This document shows positions 1 through 8,059 of a stretch of 64,000 bases of DNA, in pieces. The stretch spans positions 1,661,001 to 1,725,000 of the forward strand of contig NZ_CP011039.1 in NCBI RefSeq assembly GCF_000238255.3. Direction: 5' to 3'. Source of the stretch: Pseudoalteromonas spongiae UST010723-006 (GTDB lineage: Bacteria > Pseudomonadota > Gammaproteobacteria > Enterobacterales > Alteromonadaceae). The position numbers were made by a program, and so were the translations under genes. Every line of letters begins with the position of its first letter. The first letter of the stretch is position 1. Below the pieces are notes generated by a model. That model was given only the letters and a program-made list of their open reading frames with translations. It was not told the origin of the DNA and ran no database searches.

Positions 1-141
1 AATGCGGGCGTAATTAGCGGTTACGATATGACGTTAGAAGCCTGTCTTACAAAACTACATTACTTACTTAGTCAAAACTTAGAAGTTGAAACGGTACGCC
101 ATTTAATGCAAGACAACCTAAAAGGTGAACTCACTCGCTAG
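1..141 (+). CDS. ansA: L-asparaginase type I, C-terminal fragment (5' end outside window)
   Basis: The open frame enters from the left edge and stops at TAG 139-141, giving 46 residues. They read NAGVISGYDMTLEACL, then TKLHYLLSQ, and end in LKGELTR. This matches my memory of the C-terminus of cytoplasmic L-asparaginase I (AnsA), which has the same alternation of GxDMTxEAxLTKLHYLLSQ and NLRGELT. AnsA hydrolyses asparagine to aspartate and ammonia. Only the tail is visible, so catalytic threonines cannot be checked. It is followed by a bidirectional terminator and converges on msrB. Confidence 0.85.
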   Translation, partial: NAGVISGYDMTLEACLTKLHYLLSQNLEVETVRHLMQDNLKGELTR

Positions 142-162
142 AGTAGATGTGATATGCCAGTA

Positions 163-187
163 AAAAAGCGCCCTACGGCGCTTTTTT
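163..187. terminator. Bidirectional intrinsic terminator between ansA and msrB
   Basis: The hairpin AAGCGCC-CTAC-GGCGCTT has an A-run on the left and a T-run on the right. It can end both the rightward ansA transcript and the leftward gnd-msrB transcript. Confidence 0.85.
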
Positions 188-203
188 GTTAACTAACTTG
201 TAA

Positions 204-575
204 TTACTTTGCTTTAAAATCTAAACACACTGAGTTAATACAATAGCGCGTACCCGTAGGCGGCGGACTATCATTAAATACGTGACCAAGATGCGCATCA
301 CACTGCTTACAACGCACTTCAATGCGTTCCATGCCATGTGAGCTATCACGTAAGTAACGAATACTTTCTTTTTCACTGAAACTAAAAGCCGGCCAACCAC
401 AACCAGATTGAAATTTATCTTCCGATTTAAACAACAAAGCATTACAGCAAACACAGTAATAATCACCCGACTCAAAGAAGTCGTTATATTCTCCCGTAAA
501 TGGGTATTCAGTGCCCCCATCTACGCACACATGTTTTTGTGCATCGGTGAGGTGTGTTTGCCATTTTTTATCCAT
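204..575 (-). CDS. msrB: Peptide-methionine (R)-S-oxide reductase MsrB
   Basis: MsrB reduces methionine-R-sulfoxide in proteins using thioredoxin, repairing oxidative damage in the cytoplasm. The 123-residue protein has the family hallmarks: GGTEYPFTGEY near residues 20-30, the two zinc-binding CxxC pairs (C41/C44 and C89/C92), SGCGWPAF near 57-64, HLGHVF near 95-100, and the catalytic cysteine C112 in RYCINS. The ATG overlaps the stop of gnd by one base (TAATG), so the two genes are probably translationally coupled. It is the last gene before a terminator. Length is normal for a single-domain MsrB. Confidence 0.95.
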   Translation of the reverse strand: MDKKWQTHLTDAQKHVCVDGGTEYPFTGEYNDFFESGDYYCVCCNALLFKSEDKFQSGCGWPAFSFSEKESIRYLRDSSHGMERIEVRCKQCDAHLGHVFNDSPPPTGTRYCINSVCLDFKAK

Positions 576-1948
576 TATCGTACTTTTGCATCTATGTGAG
601 TTAAGTCAGTTAAATGACAAGTTTCGCCTTCATGCGTTTTAATACCATGCTCACCAAAGTAATCGCGTTGTGCTTGTACTAAATGACCATTGCTTGGTGT
701 TGTAAGCGTTGCATAGTAAGTTTGCGTAGCTGCGAGTACTGGGAACGCAAGGCCTGATCTTACTGCGTCAGCGGCAATGTTGCGAAGTGCGATCACTTCA
801 TCATTTAAACCATCAATAAAGCCGTTACCTTCTGCGATTTGATCTAAGTAATCTGCACGAATAATACAGCCTGCACGCCATGTTTGTAACGTTTTAGCTA
901 AATCCACCTTCCACTGATGTGAGCGTGATGCACCTTTAATCAAGGCTAAACCTTGGCGGTAACATAAAAGGCTCGCTAAATGGAATGCTTTACGTAAATC
1001 TTCTAGATCAATGTCTACTTTCGCAGGTTGCTTTGCTGCGTAAGTCATTTCTAACGCTGCGTGGGTATCTTGCGTATTGGTTAAGTGACGAGCTTGAACC
1101 GCTGCGACTAACGACGGTACCGCAATACCTAATTCAAGGGCATTTTGCGCAGTCCAAAGGCCTGTGCCTTTTGCACCAACTTTATTATCGATTAAATCAA
1201 CAATCGGTGTGTTATCGCTCGAATTAAGCTTTAATATATGGCTTGAAATTGACAGTAGGTAACTGTTTAGTTCACCTTCAGACCAAGTATCAAAAAGCGC
1301 TGCAATTTCATCATTTGATTTACCGCAGCCTAAACGCAGTAAATGATATACCTCAGCAATTAACTGCATTAACGCATATTCAATGCCGTTGTGAACCATT
1401 TTTACAAAATGACCTGATGCCGATTGACCAACACGAGCAAAGCACGATTCGCCATTATGGCTTGCCGCTACTTTTTCAAAGAAAGGAATAATGCGTTCCC
1501 AACCGCCTTCAGAGCCAGATGCCATCATAGCCGGACCATGACGCGCTCCTTCAGCACCACCCGAAATACCCATAGTGGCAAATTCAAACTTATTTTGATA
1601 TTTCAGTTTACGGGCAATACCGTCTTTATAATTACTGTTACCGCAATCGACAATAATATCGTTAATATCAACGCCCGCTTCGATTAATTCTGAACACACT
1701 TTGTCTACCAACTCGCCTGCTGGTACTAAAAGTAAAATTGAACGCGGTGTTTCAAGACGACGAACCATATCGGATAAGTCGCTTACAATATGCAGTCGTT
1801 CGGCAAACCCTTCTTTTTTCGCTAAGCTCAGTAAATCTTCGCCTGCATCTGGGTTTTTGTCATAAGCGACGAGATTTAAACCTTTCTCAATTAAATTTAA
1901 GGCAAGGTTCTTACCCATAACGCCTAAGCCAACTAATGCGACTTGCAT
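575..1948 (-). CDS. gnd: 6-phosphogluconate dehydrogenase, decarboxylating
   Basis: Gnd converts 6-phosphogluconate to ribulose-5-phosphate and CO2 while reducing NADP+, in the oxidative pentose phosphate pathway. Visible motifs are the N-terminal Rossmann fingerprint GLGVMGKNLALN, ISGGAEGARHGPAMM, the catalytic-lysine region GHFVKMVHNGIEYALMQ and GAKGTGLWT. The frame is open up to 1981, but I choose ATG at 1948 (MQVALVGLG). This ATG has an AGGAG ribosome site just upstream and places the Rossmann strand at the N-terminus, giving 457 residues. It stops inside the start codon of msrB. The divergent partner is pykA, so two central carbon genes share one 467-bp control region. Confidence 0.95.
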   Translation of the reverse strand: MQVALVGLGVMGKNLALNLIEKGLNLVAYDKNPDAGEDLLSLAKKEGFAERLHIVSDLSDMVRRLETPRSILLLVPAGELVDKVCSELIEAGVDINDIIVDCGNSNYKDGIARKLKYQNKFEFATMGISGGAEGARHGPAMMASGSEGGWERIIPFFEKVAASHNGESCFARVGQSASGHFVKMVHNGIEYALMQLIAEVYHLLRLGCGKSNDEIAALFDTWSEGELNSYLLSISSHILKLNSSDNTPIVDLIDNKVGAKGTGLWTAQNALELGIAVPSLVAAVQARHLTNTQDTHAALEMTYAAKQPAKVDIDLEDLRKAFHLASLLCYRQGLALIKGASRSHQWKVDLAKTLQTWRAGCIIRADYLDQIAEGNGFIDGLNDEVIALRNIAADAVRSGLAFPVLAATQTYYATLTTPSNGHLVQAQRDYFGEHGIKTHEGETCHLTDLTHIDAKVR

Positions 1949-2415
1949 ATAAAATCTCCTAACTGTTAGGTGTGAATTCATTGCTAATCTAAATTTTAGT
2001 CAGTGCGATGTTTACACTGTATTTTTAGATTAGTTAAGCGGTAATGGCGCGCATTATATGGCTTTTCGACCAGCATGCAATTTTATTATTAAAAAAATTA
2101 TAGAATATAATTTCTTTGCTAGGCCTTAATTTTACTCGATTTGTTCAATTCTCTACCGAATATCAATCGTCTAACGACCGATTTCAGCGGACTTATGTCC
2201 TTTTTGAGGGCTATTAAGATAATTTAAAAGGCGTATAATAAAATTTACATAAATATTATTCATACTAAATCTAGTGTGCAATCAGTTGACGCCAACATGA
2301 CACCGGTGTCATAATCTACTAACCACACAAAAAGCAAGTATATTAAGCTAGCCTCTTTAGCTTAGTTGTTGTGTAATACAAAGAATATATAGAAATAGCC
2401 AACGGGAGCTACTAA
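1949..2415. promoter_or_regulatory. Divergent gnd/pykA control region
   Basis: This 467-bp AT-rich stretch has no gene. It holds a 10-bp inverted repeat CTAATCTAAA (1984-1993) / TTTAGATTAG (2024-2033) close to the gnd start, and a perfect 16-bp palindrome at 2297-2312 (own entry). A GGAC-TTAT-GTCC stem followed by T's lies near 2190-2205. The pykA ribosome site is ACGGGAG, about 7 bases before its ATG. Exact promoters could not be assigned with confidence. Confidence 0.6.
2297..2312. promoter_or_regulatory. LacI-type palindromic operator candidate ATGACACCGGTGTCAT
   Basis: The sequence ATGACACCGGTGTCAT is a perfect 16-bp palindrome with a central CG, the general form of LacI/GalR-family operators. 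It lies 104 bp before the pykA start codon. Which regulator binds is not known from this window, since no LacI-family gene is present. Confidence 0.5.
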
Positions 2416-3852
2416 ATGCCAAGACGTACCAAAATCGTTGCCACACTCGGTCCTGCTACAGATAGAGACGATAATTTAGAAAAAGTAATAAAAGCAGGTG
2501 CCAATGTAGTACGCCTAAACTTCTCTCATGGCGTCGCACAAGATCATAAAGATCGTGCAGCAAAAGTACGTGAAATTGCTAAAAAATTAGATACACACAT
2601 CGCTATTCTTGCCGATTTACAAGGCCCTAAAATCCGCGTTTCAACGTTTAAAGAAGGTAAAGTTGACTTAGCAGTAGGCGCAAAGTTTATTCTTGATGCT
2701 GAAATGGAAAAAGGTCAAGGCGACATCGATGGTGTAGGTATTGATTATAAAGAGTTACCACAAGATGTGTCATCGGGTGACTTATTGCTATTAAATGATG
2801 GCTTAATTCAATTAACTGTTGATGAAGTTGTTGGTAAAAAAGTGCACACCACAGTAACTGTTGGTGGCGTGTTATCAAACAACAAAGGTATCAACCGTTT
2901 AGGTGGTGGTTTAACCGCACCAGCATTTACAGATAAAGACAAAGAAGATTTAATCACTGCAACTGAAATCGACGTTGACTACATTGCGGTTTCTTTCCCT
3001 CGTTCTGGCGATGATATGCGCTATGTACGTTCACTGGCAGAAGCTGCTGGTTCAAAAGCGCAACTACTTGCAAAAATCGAACGTGCAGAAGCCGTTGAAA
3101 CGGAAGAAGCGATTGACGATATCGTATTAGCATCTGACGCCGTTATGGTTGCCCGTGGTGACTTAGGTGTTGAAATTGGCGATGCGGCACTTGTTGGTAA
3201 GCAAAAAGCAATTATCAGCCGTGCACGTACGCTAAACCGCACAGTTATCACTGCGACGCAGATGATGGAATCAATGATTGATAACCCAATGCCAACTCGT
3301 GCAGAAGTAATGGACGTTGCAAACGCCGTACTTGATGGCACTGATGCGGTAATGTTATCAGCAGAAACAGCAGCAGGTGACTACCCTGCTATCACAGTTG
3401 AGACTATGGCGCGTGTTTGTTTAGGTGCAGAGTCTCAGCCACAAACTGCTATTTCTAAGCACCGCTTAGATTCAATGTTTGAAAATACATCTGAAACAAT
3501 CGCACTATCAGCAATGTACGCAGCAAACCACTTAGATTCTGTAAAAGCACTTGTTGCATTAACTGAATCGGGTAGCACGGCAAAATTAATGTCGCGTATT
3601 AGCTCTGGTTTACCAATTTACTCGCTATCTCGCCATAACCGCACTCTTGGTCAAACAGCACTTTATCGTGGTGTTTATCCGGTGTATTTCGATTCAACAG
3701 AATACGATTCAGGTTCATTGGTAAAACAAGCATTAGCGACATTAGTAAACAAAGGCTATTTACAATCTGGTGATAAAGTAATTTTGACCCATGGTGATGC
3801 GATGGAAACTGTTGGTGCAACAAATACACTTAAGTTAGTTACGGTAGATTAA
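2416..3852 (+). CDS. pykA: Pyruvate kinase, PykA type
   Basis: Pyruvate kinase makes pyruvate and ATP from phosphoenolpyruvate and ADP, the last step of glycolysis. The 478-residue protein begins [23 protein letters not shown], followed by [12 protein letters not shown], as in the PykA (type II) isozyme. It continues with [10 protein letters not shown], the catalytic-lysine region [30 protein letters not shown] and [16 protein letters not shown] clear ribosome site (GGGAG) precedes the ATG. It is transcribed alone, divergently from gnd, and ends at a strong terminator. The LacI-like palindrome upstream suggests sugar-responsive control. Confidence 0.96.
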   Translation: MPRRTKIVATLGPATDRDDNLEKVIKAGANVVRLNFSHGVAQDHKDRAAKVREIAKKLDTHIAILADLQGPKIRVSTFKEGKVDLAVGAKFILDAEMEKGQGDIDGVGIDYKELPQDVSSGDLLLLNDGLIQLTVDEVVGKKVHTTVTVGGVLSNNKGINRLGGGLTAPAFTDKDKEDLITATEIDVDYIAVSFPRSGDDMRYVRSLAEAAGSKAQLLAKIERAEAVETEEAIDDIVLASDAVMVARGDLGVEIGDAALVGKQKAIISRARTLNRTVITATQMMESMIDNPMPTRAEVMDVANAVLDGTDAVMLSAETAAGDYPAITVETMARVCLGAESQPQTAISKHRLDSMFENTSETIALSAMYAANHLDSVKALVALTESGSTAKLMSRISSGLPIYSLSRHNRTLGQTALYRGVYPVYFDSTEYDSGSLVKQALATLVNKGYLQSGDKVILTHGDAMETVGATNTLKLVTVD

Positions 3853-3866
3853 GCCGAAGTTAATAT

Positions 3867-3898
3867 AAAAAAACCAGTTCAAATGAACTGGTTTTTTT
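3867..3898 (+). terminator. Intrinsic terminator of pykA
   Basis: The stem ACCAGTTC (3873-3880) / GAACTGGT (3885-3892) has a 4-base loop, followed by seven T's and preceded by an A-run. It may work in both directions. Confidence 0.9.
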
Positions 3899-3923
3899 GT
3901 TTTTAACAATGAATAAATCGCTT

Positions 3924-4085
3924 ATACCAATTCTGTTAAGTATGTGATCAAGAATAGCGCTGGATATATGAAATGGTAACAAGGCGGAATTTTTCTTATG
4001 TAGTTGTTCTACATTGATAAATTCTAACGCAGTTAACATGATATTTAGTCCGCTAGGATGATCAGCTACTCAAGTGAATTGGTAT
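3924..4085. repeat. 162-bp interspersed repeat with ATACCAATTC / GAATTGGTAT ends, copy 1
   Basis: A second copy of equal length is at 55819-55980, with about 14 differences by eye (roughly 91% identity). Both ends form a 10-bp perfect terminal inverted repeat. Inside are the hairpin ATGTAG-TTGTT-CTACAT and longer-range complementary pieces (GGCGGA with TCCGC, TGATCA near both ends). There is no coding capacity. It sits between convergent genes and overlaps the first base of the stop codon of the DUF2987 gene. It is probably a non-autonomous, MITE- or REP-like element of Pseudoalteromonas-type genomes. Confidence 0.8.
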
Positions 4086-4738
4086 TATTTTGCGATATGT
4101 GGGATCACTTGTTTAATTGGCTGTGAAAACGTTAAACGCTTGTCTTCCCCTTCCACATCAAGCGATTCAATTGTACAGCGATTGTCCTTACACTTAATTT
4201 CATCGCCCGCGCCCATTGGTGCAGCTACTGTGTTATCAAACACTAAGGTGACACCTTTCACTTCTGGCATCATAAACGAGAACAACGTACGCATAAAAAA
4301 ACCAGACAAACGGCCAATTAAATCATCAAACTCAGTTTGCAGCTTTGCCATTTGTTTTAACGACACGCTGTCACCGTAATCTTGGCTTGATTCCATCTGC
4401 AATTTTAACTGACATTGCTCACCCGCTTTTGGCTGTACCACGATAAGTGCTTTGTCTTTATCGAGCGTTTCGTCAAACGGTAACAGCAATTTGCTGGTTT
4501 TCGTATAATTAAGTGGATATTCATTGGTTTTAGTAATAATACTGCCGCTGTCAATCGTACAGGGATTGGCGTTTTGGTTAATTAAATAAAAACCAACATC
4601 TGCGCTTGCGTAATCCCCTTTCGACATCACTTTTAAACGGTCATAAAAGCCATCATACGAGACAACAAATTCAGACGCATTTGCCGTTAACGAAAGTGTT
4701 GATGCAAAAATGCCTGCCGCTACTAAAATCTTATTCAC
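4085..4738 (-). CDS. DUF2987-family secreted protein
   Basis: This is a 217-residue protein with an N-terminal signal peptide (hydrophobic stretch to about residue 21, ending LTANASE), so it is probably periplasmic. The body matches my recollection of the DUF2987 family of Alteromonadales and related bacteria. Its function is unknown. The start is GTG at 4738, overlapping the end of the upstream bax-like gene by 8 bases (GTGAATAA), so translational coupling is likely. It contains cysteines near residues 60, 108, 181 and 187 that could form disulfides. No catalytic motif is recognised. The family call rests on general resemblance. Confidence 0.7.
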   Translation of the reverse strand: MNKILVAAGIFASTLSLTANASEFVVSYDGFYDRLKVMSKGDYASADVGFYLINQNANPCTIDSGSIITKTNEYPLNYTKTSKLLLPFDETLDKDKALIVVQPKAGEQCQLKLQMESSQDYGDSVSLKQMAKLQTEFDDLIGRLSGFFMRTLFSFMMPEVKGVTLVFDNTVAAPMGAGDEIKCKDNRCTIESLDVEGEDKRLTFSQPIKQVIPHIAK

Positions 4739-5534
4739 CGAAATACCTTTGATTCGTCATTAACATGTGATTTAGTTCATCAATATAGGCCTGACCGCGT
4801 TCTGAGTAGCTGCCAAGACCATTCAATAACTTCTCGGCTAGTATAATCTGCTCGTCGTAGCGATTGCTTTGCCTTAGATCACGAAGTTGTTGATATGCAG
4901 GGTGCGTATTAATGTTTCTGAAATAGGCGCGCACACTTTGCTCAAGTGTTTTAAATGCCGCAACTTCATGGCTACGCCCTTCATTACGCTTATTAGGTAC
5001 CATGCCGCAGCCTTCTTTAAAACACCATAAGCCAAAGAAGTTTAAGCCAATACGTGCAAAACGCGAGGTTCCCCAGCCTGATTCGTTAGCTGCCTGTGTC
5101 AACACCATGGCACGTGGAATCATATCAACACGGCGTAATGCACGGGTTAAGTTTTCTTCGTTAACTGTGTCGTCGAGTTTATATTCAACAAGAATTTTCT
5201 TTAACGGTTTGATTTGTGCATCGGGAATGGCAAAGCCGAGTTCTAGCTCGGTTAAGGCTAAATCAATTTTTTCCCGTTGCTTTAGTATGCGTTTGTTTTC
5301 CGCGATTACATGTGGCTTCAACAAATCAAAAAATGCTTTTTTGCGCGCTTTCACATCACGAATTTTCGCAAAATCAGGCAATTTCACATTATGCAGCGGC
5401 TTTTCAACAACCACTTTTTTTACTTGTGTTGTTTTATCTTTAGATTCGGCTTGTTTGTCAGAGTCAGTGAGCCAAGGAGCGACCAACATGTAACCAAACA
5501 AACACACTATAATTAGTTTTAATAATAACTTCAT
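4731..5534 (-). CDS. bax: Bax-like glucosaminidase-domain protein
   Basis: This is a homologue of E. coli Bax, a membrane-anchored protein with a lysozyme-like N-acetylglucosaminidase domain (mannosyl-glycoprotein endo-beta-N-acetylglucosaminidase family), predicted to cleave peptidoglycan. One N-terminal membrane segment (LIIVCLFGYMLVAPWL) is followed by a charged linker. The catalytic domain contains QAANESGWGTSRFA, GLNFFGLWCF and RNINTHPAYQQLR, typical of the family. The frame is open upstream to a TTG at 5576. I prefer ATG 5534 (MKLLLKLII), which gives a normal anchor and 267 residues. It lies in tandem with the DUF2987 gene, 8-bp overlap. Confidence 0.85.
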   Translation of the reverse strand: MKLLLKLIIVCLFGYMLVAPWLTDSDKQAESKDKTTQVKKVVVEKPLHNVKLPDFAKIRDVKARKKAFFDLLKPHVIAENKRILKQREKIDLALTELELGFAIPDAQIKPLKKILVEYKLDDTVNEENLTRALRRVDMIPRAMVLTQAANESGWGTSRFARIGLNFFGLWCFKEGCGMVPNKRNEGRSHEVAAFKTLEQSVRAYFRNINTHPAYQQLRDLRQSNRYDEQIILAEKLLNGLGSYSERGQAYIDELNHMLMTNQRYFGE

Positions 5535-5593
5535 ATAAAATTTAAGTAGTTTAGAAATGTCTAAAAAAAGGAACAATTCTACACTAATGCATA

Positions 5594-6169
5594 CTAGGAC
5601 GTAAGCTTTTTAATCTTTGCCCTATCCCAATAAATACTGTGACCCACTAATGAACTAAGTGCTTTATTAAATAATTCGAAACTCGCAAACGGCGTCATTT
5701 TACCCGTTAAGCAGTACCAAGAATGTGAATAACAATTGCGTTTACTCACATGATAATCGTGATAAGCAAACACCTGACGAGCGACGTGTTCTTGGTCAAA
5801 ATCAAATATGATTGGGTTAGCGAGCGTGTCTGTTGCAACAAAAATATGCTGACCACTACGGTCTTGTAAAAAGCGCTTGAAACTAATGGCACGCGATAAC
5901 CCAGAACCATGTAGCTCTAACACAAGATCATCGTCAATTACTAAGCCTGTGTGGATAAACCCGTTGTATACTCCACAGCACACTATACTGCCAATTTCCG
6001 GTGTTATTTGAAATTCACTCGGTAGATGATCGCACGGATAGCGACCGACCGCACTACGTGCCTTTAAACCTAACTTACGTTGTTTATCTTGCTTTTCTAT
6101 CTCACTTCGATAAAACGAATTTGCTAACACTGCAGCTGCTGAAACGCCAAGCAAAATTGGTAATGGCAT
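5594..6169 (-). CDS. LRAT-like permuted papain-fold (NlpC/P60-related) protein
   Basis: This 191-residue protein starts with a hydrophobic stretch (LPILLGVSAAAVLANSFY) that may anchor it in the membrane. The core shows GSIVCCGVYNGFIHTGLVIDD (His near 72) followed by VLELHGSG and, later, KRNCYSHSWYCLTG (Cys near 147). The order His, then the NC-x-x-H cysteine, is that of the circularly permuted LRAT branch of the NlpC/P60 superfamily. Members are thiol acyltransferases or hydrolases, and the bacterial substrates are mostly unknown. It lies just upstream of bax on the same strand, so an envelope or lipid-related role is possible. Assignment is from motif layout only. Confidence 0.65.
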   Translation of the reverse strand: MPLPILLGVSAAAVLANSFYRSEIEKQDKQRKLGLKARSAVGRYPCDHLPSEFQITPEIGSIVCCGVYNGFIHTGLVIDDDLVLELHGSGLSRAISFKRFLQDRSGQHIFVATDTLANPIIFDFDQEHVARQVFAYHDYHVSKRNCYSHSWYCLTGKMTPFASFELFNKALSSLVGHSIYWDRAKIKKLTS

Positions 6170-6291
6170 AATCTCACTCCAAATATCACCCTAGCTTTAA
6201 CTATGGCACAGCTTATACCTTAATAGTGTTTTAAGTTGTTGCAATTTATGTCTAAAATAACACTATGATAGAAGTAGATTAAACTGGATTT

Positions 6292-7590
6292 ATGACTGAA
6301 GAATGGCTGGCTAGACGTTATCAAGAAAACAAACATCGTCCCGACGATAAACGTTCCCCGTATCAAAAAGACCGCTCTCGCATTATTCACGCAGCCGCTT
6401 TTAGGCGTTTACAAGCAAAAACCCAAATTATGGGCATTGGCGTAAATGACTTTTATCGCACCCGATTAACCCATTCACTCGAAGTAGCACAAATTGCCAG
6501 TGGTATTTTAGGTCAACTAAGAGCAAATCCGAGCAATGCATCATTTTCAGCATGCTTACCTTGTCGCAGTCTTATCGAAACGTTATCACTAGCACATGAC
6601 ATTGGTCACCCGCCTTTTGGTCACGGCGGTGAAACGGCTCTCAATTACATGATGCGTGCGCACGGTGGTTTTGAGGGCAACGCCCAAACACTTAGAATTG
6701 TGGCTAAACTAGAGCCTTACAGTAAAGGCTACGGTATGAACCTAACACGCCGCACTTTATTAGGTTTTATAAAATACCCACAGCTGATCAAATCGTTGTG
6801 GAAAATTCCACATGATGATGGCACAGATAAATTTATCAACTCTACTCGTTGGCTTCCCGCAAAAGGGCTTTATTGCGAAGAAAGCGCGGTGTTTGATTGG
6901 GTATTAGCACCGCTTTCAGATACAGACAAAACCATATTTACATCATTTGCTGAAAACGCCAATGGCATTGCTCGTACCCAATATAAATCACTCGATTGTG
7001 CAATTATGGAATTAGCTGATGATATTGCGTACGGAGTGCATGATTTAGAAGATGCGATTGCCACGGGCATGGTAAGTCAGCATCAATGGCATGAGTTTGT
7101 AGCTAATCATTTGAGTGAGTTAGAAGACGGTTGGCTTAAAACCAATTTACCACGAATTTCTGCCCAACTGTTCTCACGCGATGAAGCCGATTTAAAAGAA
7201 GTCATTGGTGAACTAGTTAATTTATTTATTACGCAGGCAAAAGTGAAAAAGCTTGGCGTATTTGACAGCCCGTTACTCGATCATTCGGTATATTTAGAAA
7301 AAGAGTTATTTATTTTACTTGAAGGGTTAAAACAATTTGTGTTTCGTAACGTAATTCGCCATCCAGAAATGCAGCAAATTGAATTTAAAGGACAAAAAAT
7401 TATTTCCGATTTATTTGCCGCGTTTGCCAGCGATCCGCTAAGGTTGTTACCTCATACTCGTCAAACAATTTACCAAGCGGCACTCGAAAACGGCGAAACT
7501 GGCTACCGTCAACTTTGCGATTATATCTCATCAATGACCGATGAATACGCCATAAAGGTACATGGTCGCTTATTTACTACTGAGTATTAA
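6292..7590 (+). CDS. dgt: Deoxyguanosinetriphosphate triphosphohydrolase-like HD protein (dGTPase)
   Basis: This 432-residue member of the HD-domain dGTPase family cleaves dGTP (and related dNTPs) to deoxynucleoside and triphosphate. The metal-binding signature is complete: H61 in RLTHSLEVAQIA, H102-D103 in LAHDIGHPPFGHGGE, and the later aspartate in MELADDIAYGVHDLEDA. The N-terminal DRSRIIHAAAFRRLQAKTQ segment is typical. Members control dNTP pools, and some act in phage defence by draining dNTPs. It is a single gene transcribed rightward. Its stop codon overlaps tail-to-tail with the next gene on the opposite strand. Confidence 0.92.
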   Translation: MTEEWLARRYQENKHRPDDKRSPYQKDRSRIIHAAAFRRLQAKTQIMGIGVNDFYRTRLTHSLEVAQIASGILGQLRANPSNASFSACLPCRSLIETLSLAHDIGHPPFGHGGETALNYMMRAHGGFEGNAQTLRIVAKLEPYSKGYGMNLTRRTLLGFIKYPQLIKSLWKIPHDDGTDKFINSTRWLPAKGLYCEESAVFDWVLAPLSDTDKTIFTSFAENANGIARTQYKSLDCAIMELADDIAYGVHDLEDAIATGMVSQHQWHEFVANHLSELEDGWLKTNLPRISAQLFSRDEADLKEVIGELVNLFITQAKVKKLGVFDSPLLDHSVYLEKELFILLEGLKQFVFRNVIRHPEMQQIEFKGQKIISDLFAAFASDPLRLLPHTRQTIYQAALENGETGYRQLCDYISSMTDEYAIKVHGRLFTTEY

Positions 7591-7853
7591 GCTATTTTTG
7601 AGTCGTCGTAAAATACTGTACCATCGTCTTTTGATACATTACGGCTACAGTGACTTTCTTGTGTTTCAAGTAATTCACTAGGTCGTAAACTACGTTCTTT
7701 TAATGCTTCGCCACAATGGGGACATACATCAATTAAACATTCGCTACTAAGATGAAAACAGTTGGTGCACTCAAAGCAACTCACTTCCGTTTCACTTTGT
7801 GCTTGTTCACTTTTTTGACAATGGAACAATGCGTGTTCTGCCATATTTGACAT
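7587..7853 (-). CDS. Small cysteine-rich zinc-ribbon-like protein
   Basis: This is an 88-residue soluble protein of unknown function. The centre has CFECTNCFHLSSEC then CPHCGE, a set of cysteines arranged like a zinc ribbon or rubredoxin-type knuckle. The rest is charged. A strong ribosome site (GGAGGATCGTA before ATG) supports that it is real. Its stop codon overlaps the dgt stop by 3 bases on the other strand, so the two transcripts are convergent with no terminator between them. I do not recognise the family. Confidence 0.7.
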   Translation of the reverse strand: MSNMAEHALFHCQKSEQAQSETEVSCFECTNCFHLSSECLIDVCPHCGEALKERSLRPSELLETQESHCSRNVSKDDGTVFYDDSKIA

Positions 7854-8059
7854 TACGATCCTCCTTTTTGTTTGAACATAAAGAAAGCAACCCTGTTTGA
7901 CAAGCTTATTTAATGAACAATTACTAAAACCAGTAAAAAGTGCTAATTAGTGCATTTTAATTGTCACACTAGCGCCATATTTATTAATCCATAAATGTGA
8001 CGAAGCGCACTAACCTTTCCTCGTACTCAGGTGCGCTAGCATAAATGCATTATAGCCTG

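Noticed and set aside
4074..5516. Rightward frames opposite the DUF2987 and bax-like genes
   Set aside because: Shadows of the real leftward genes, which have signal or anchor sequences and overlapping starts.
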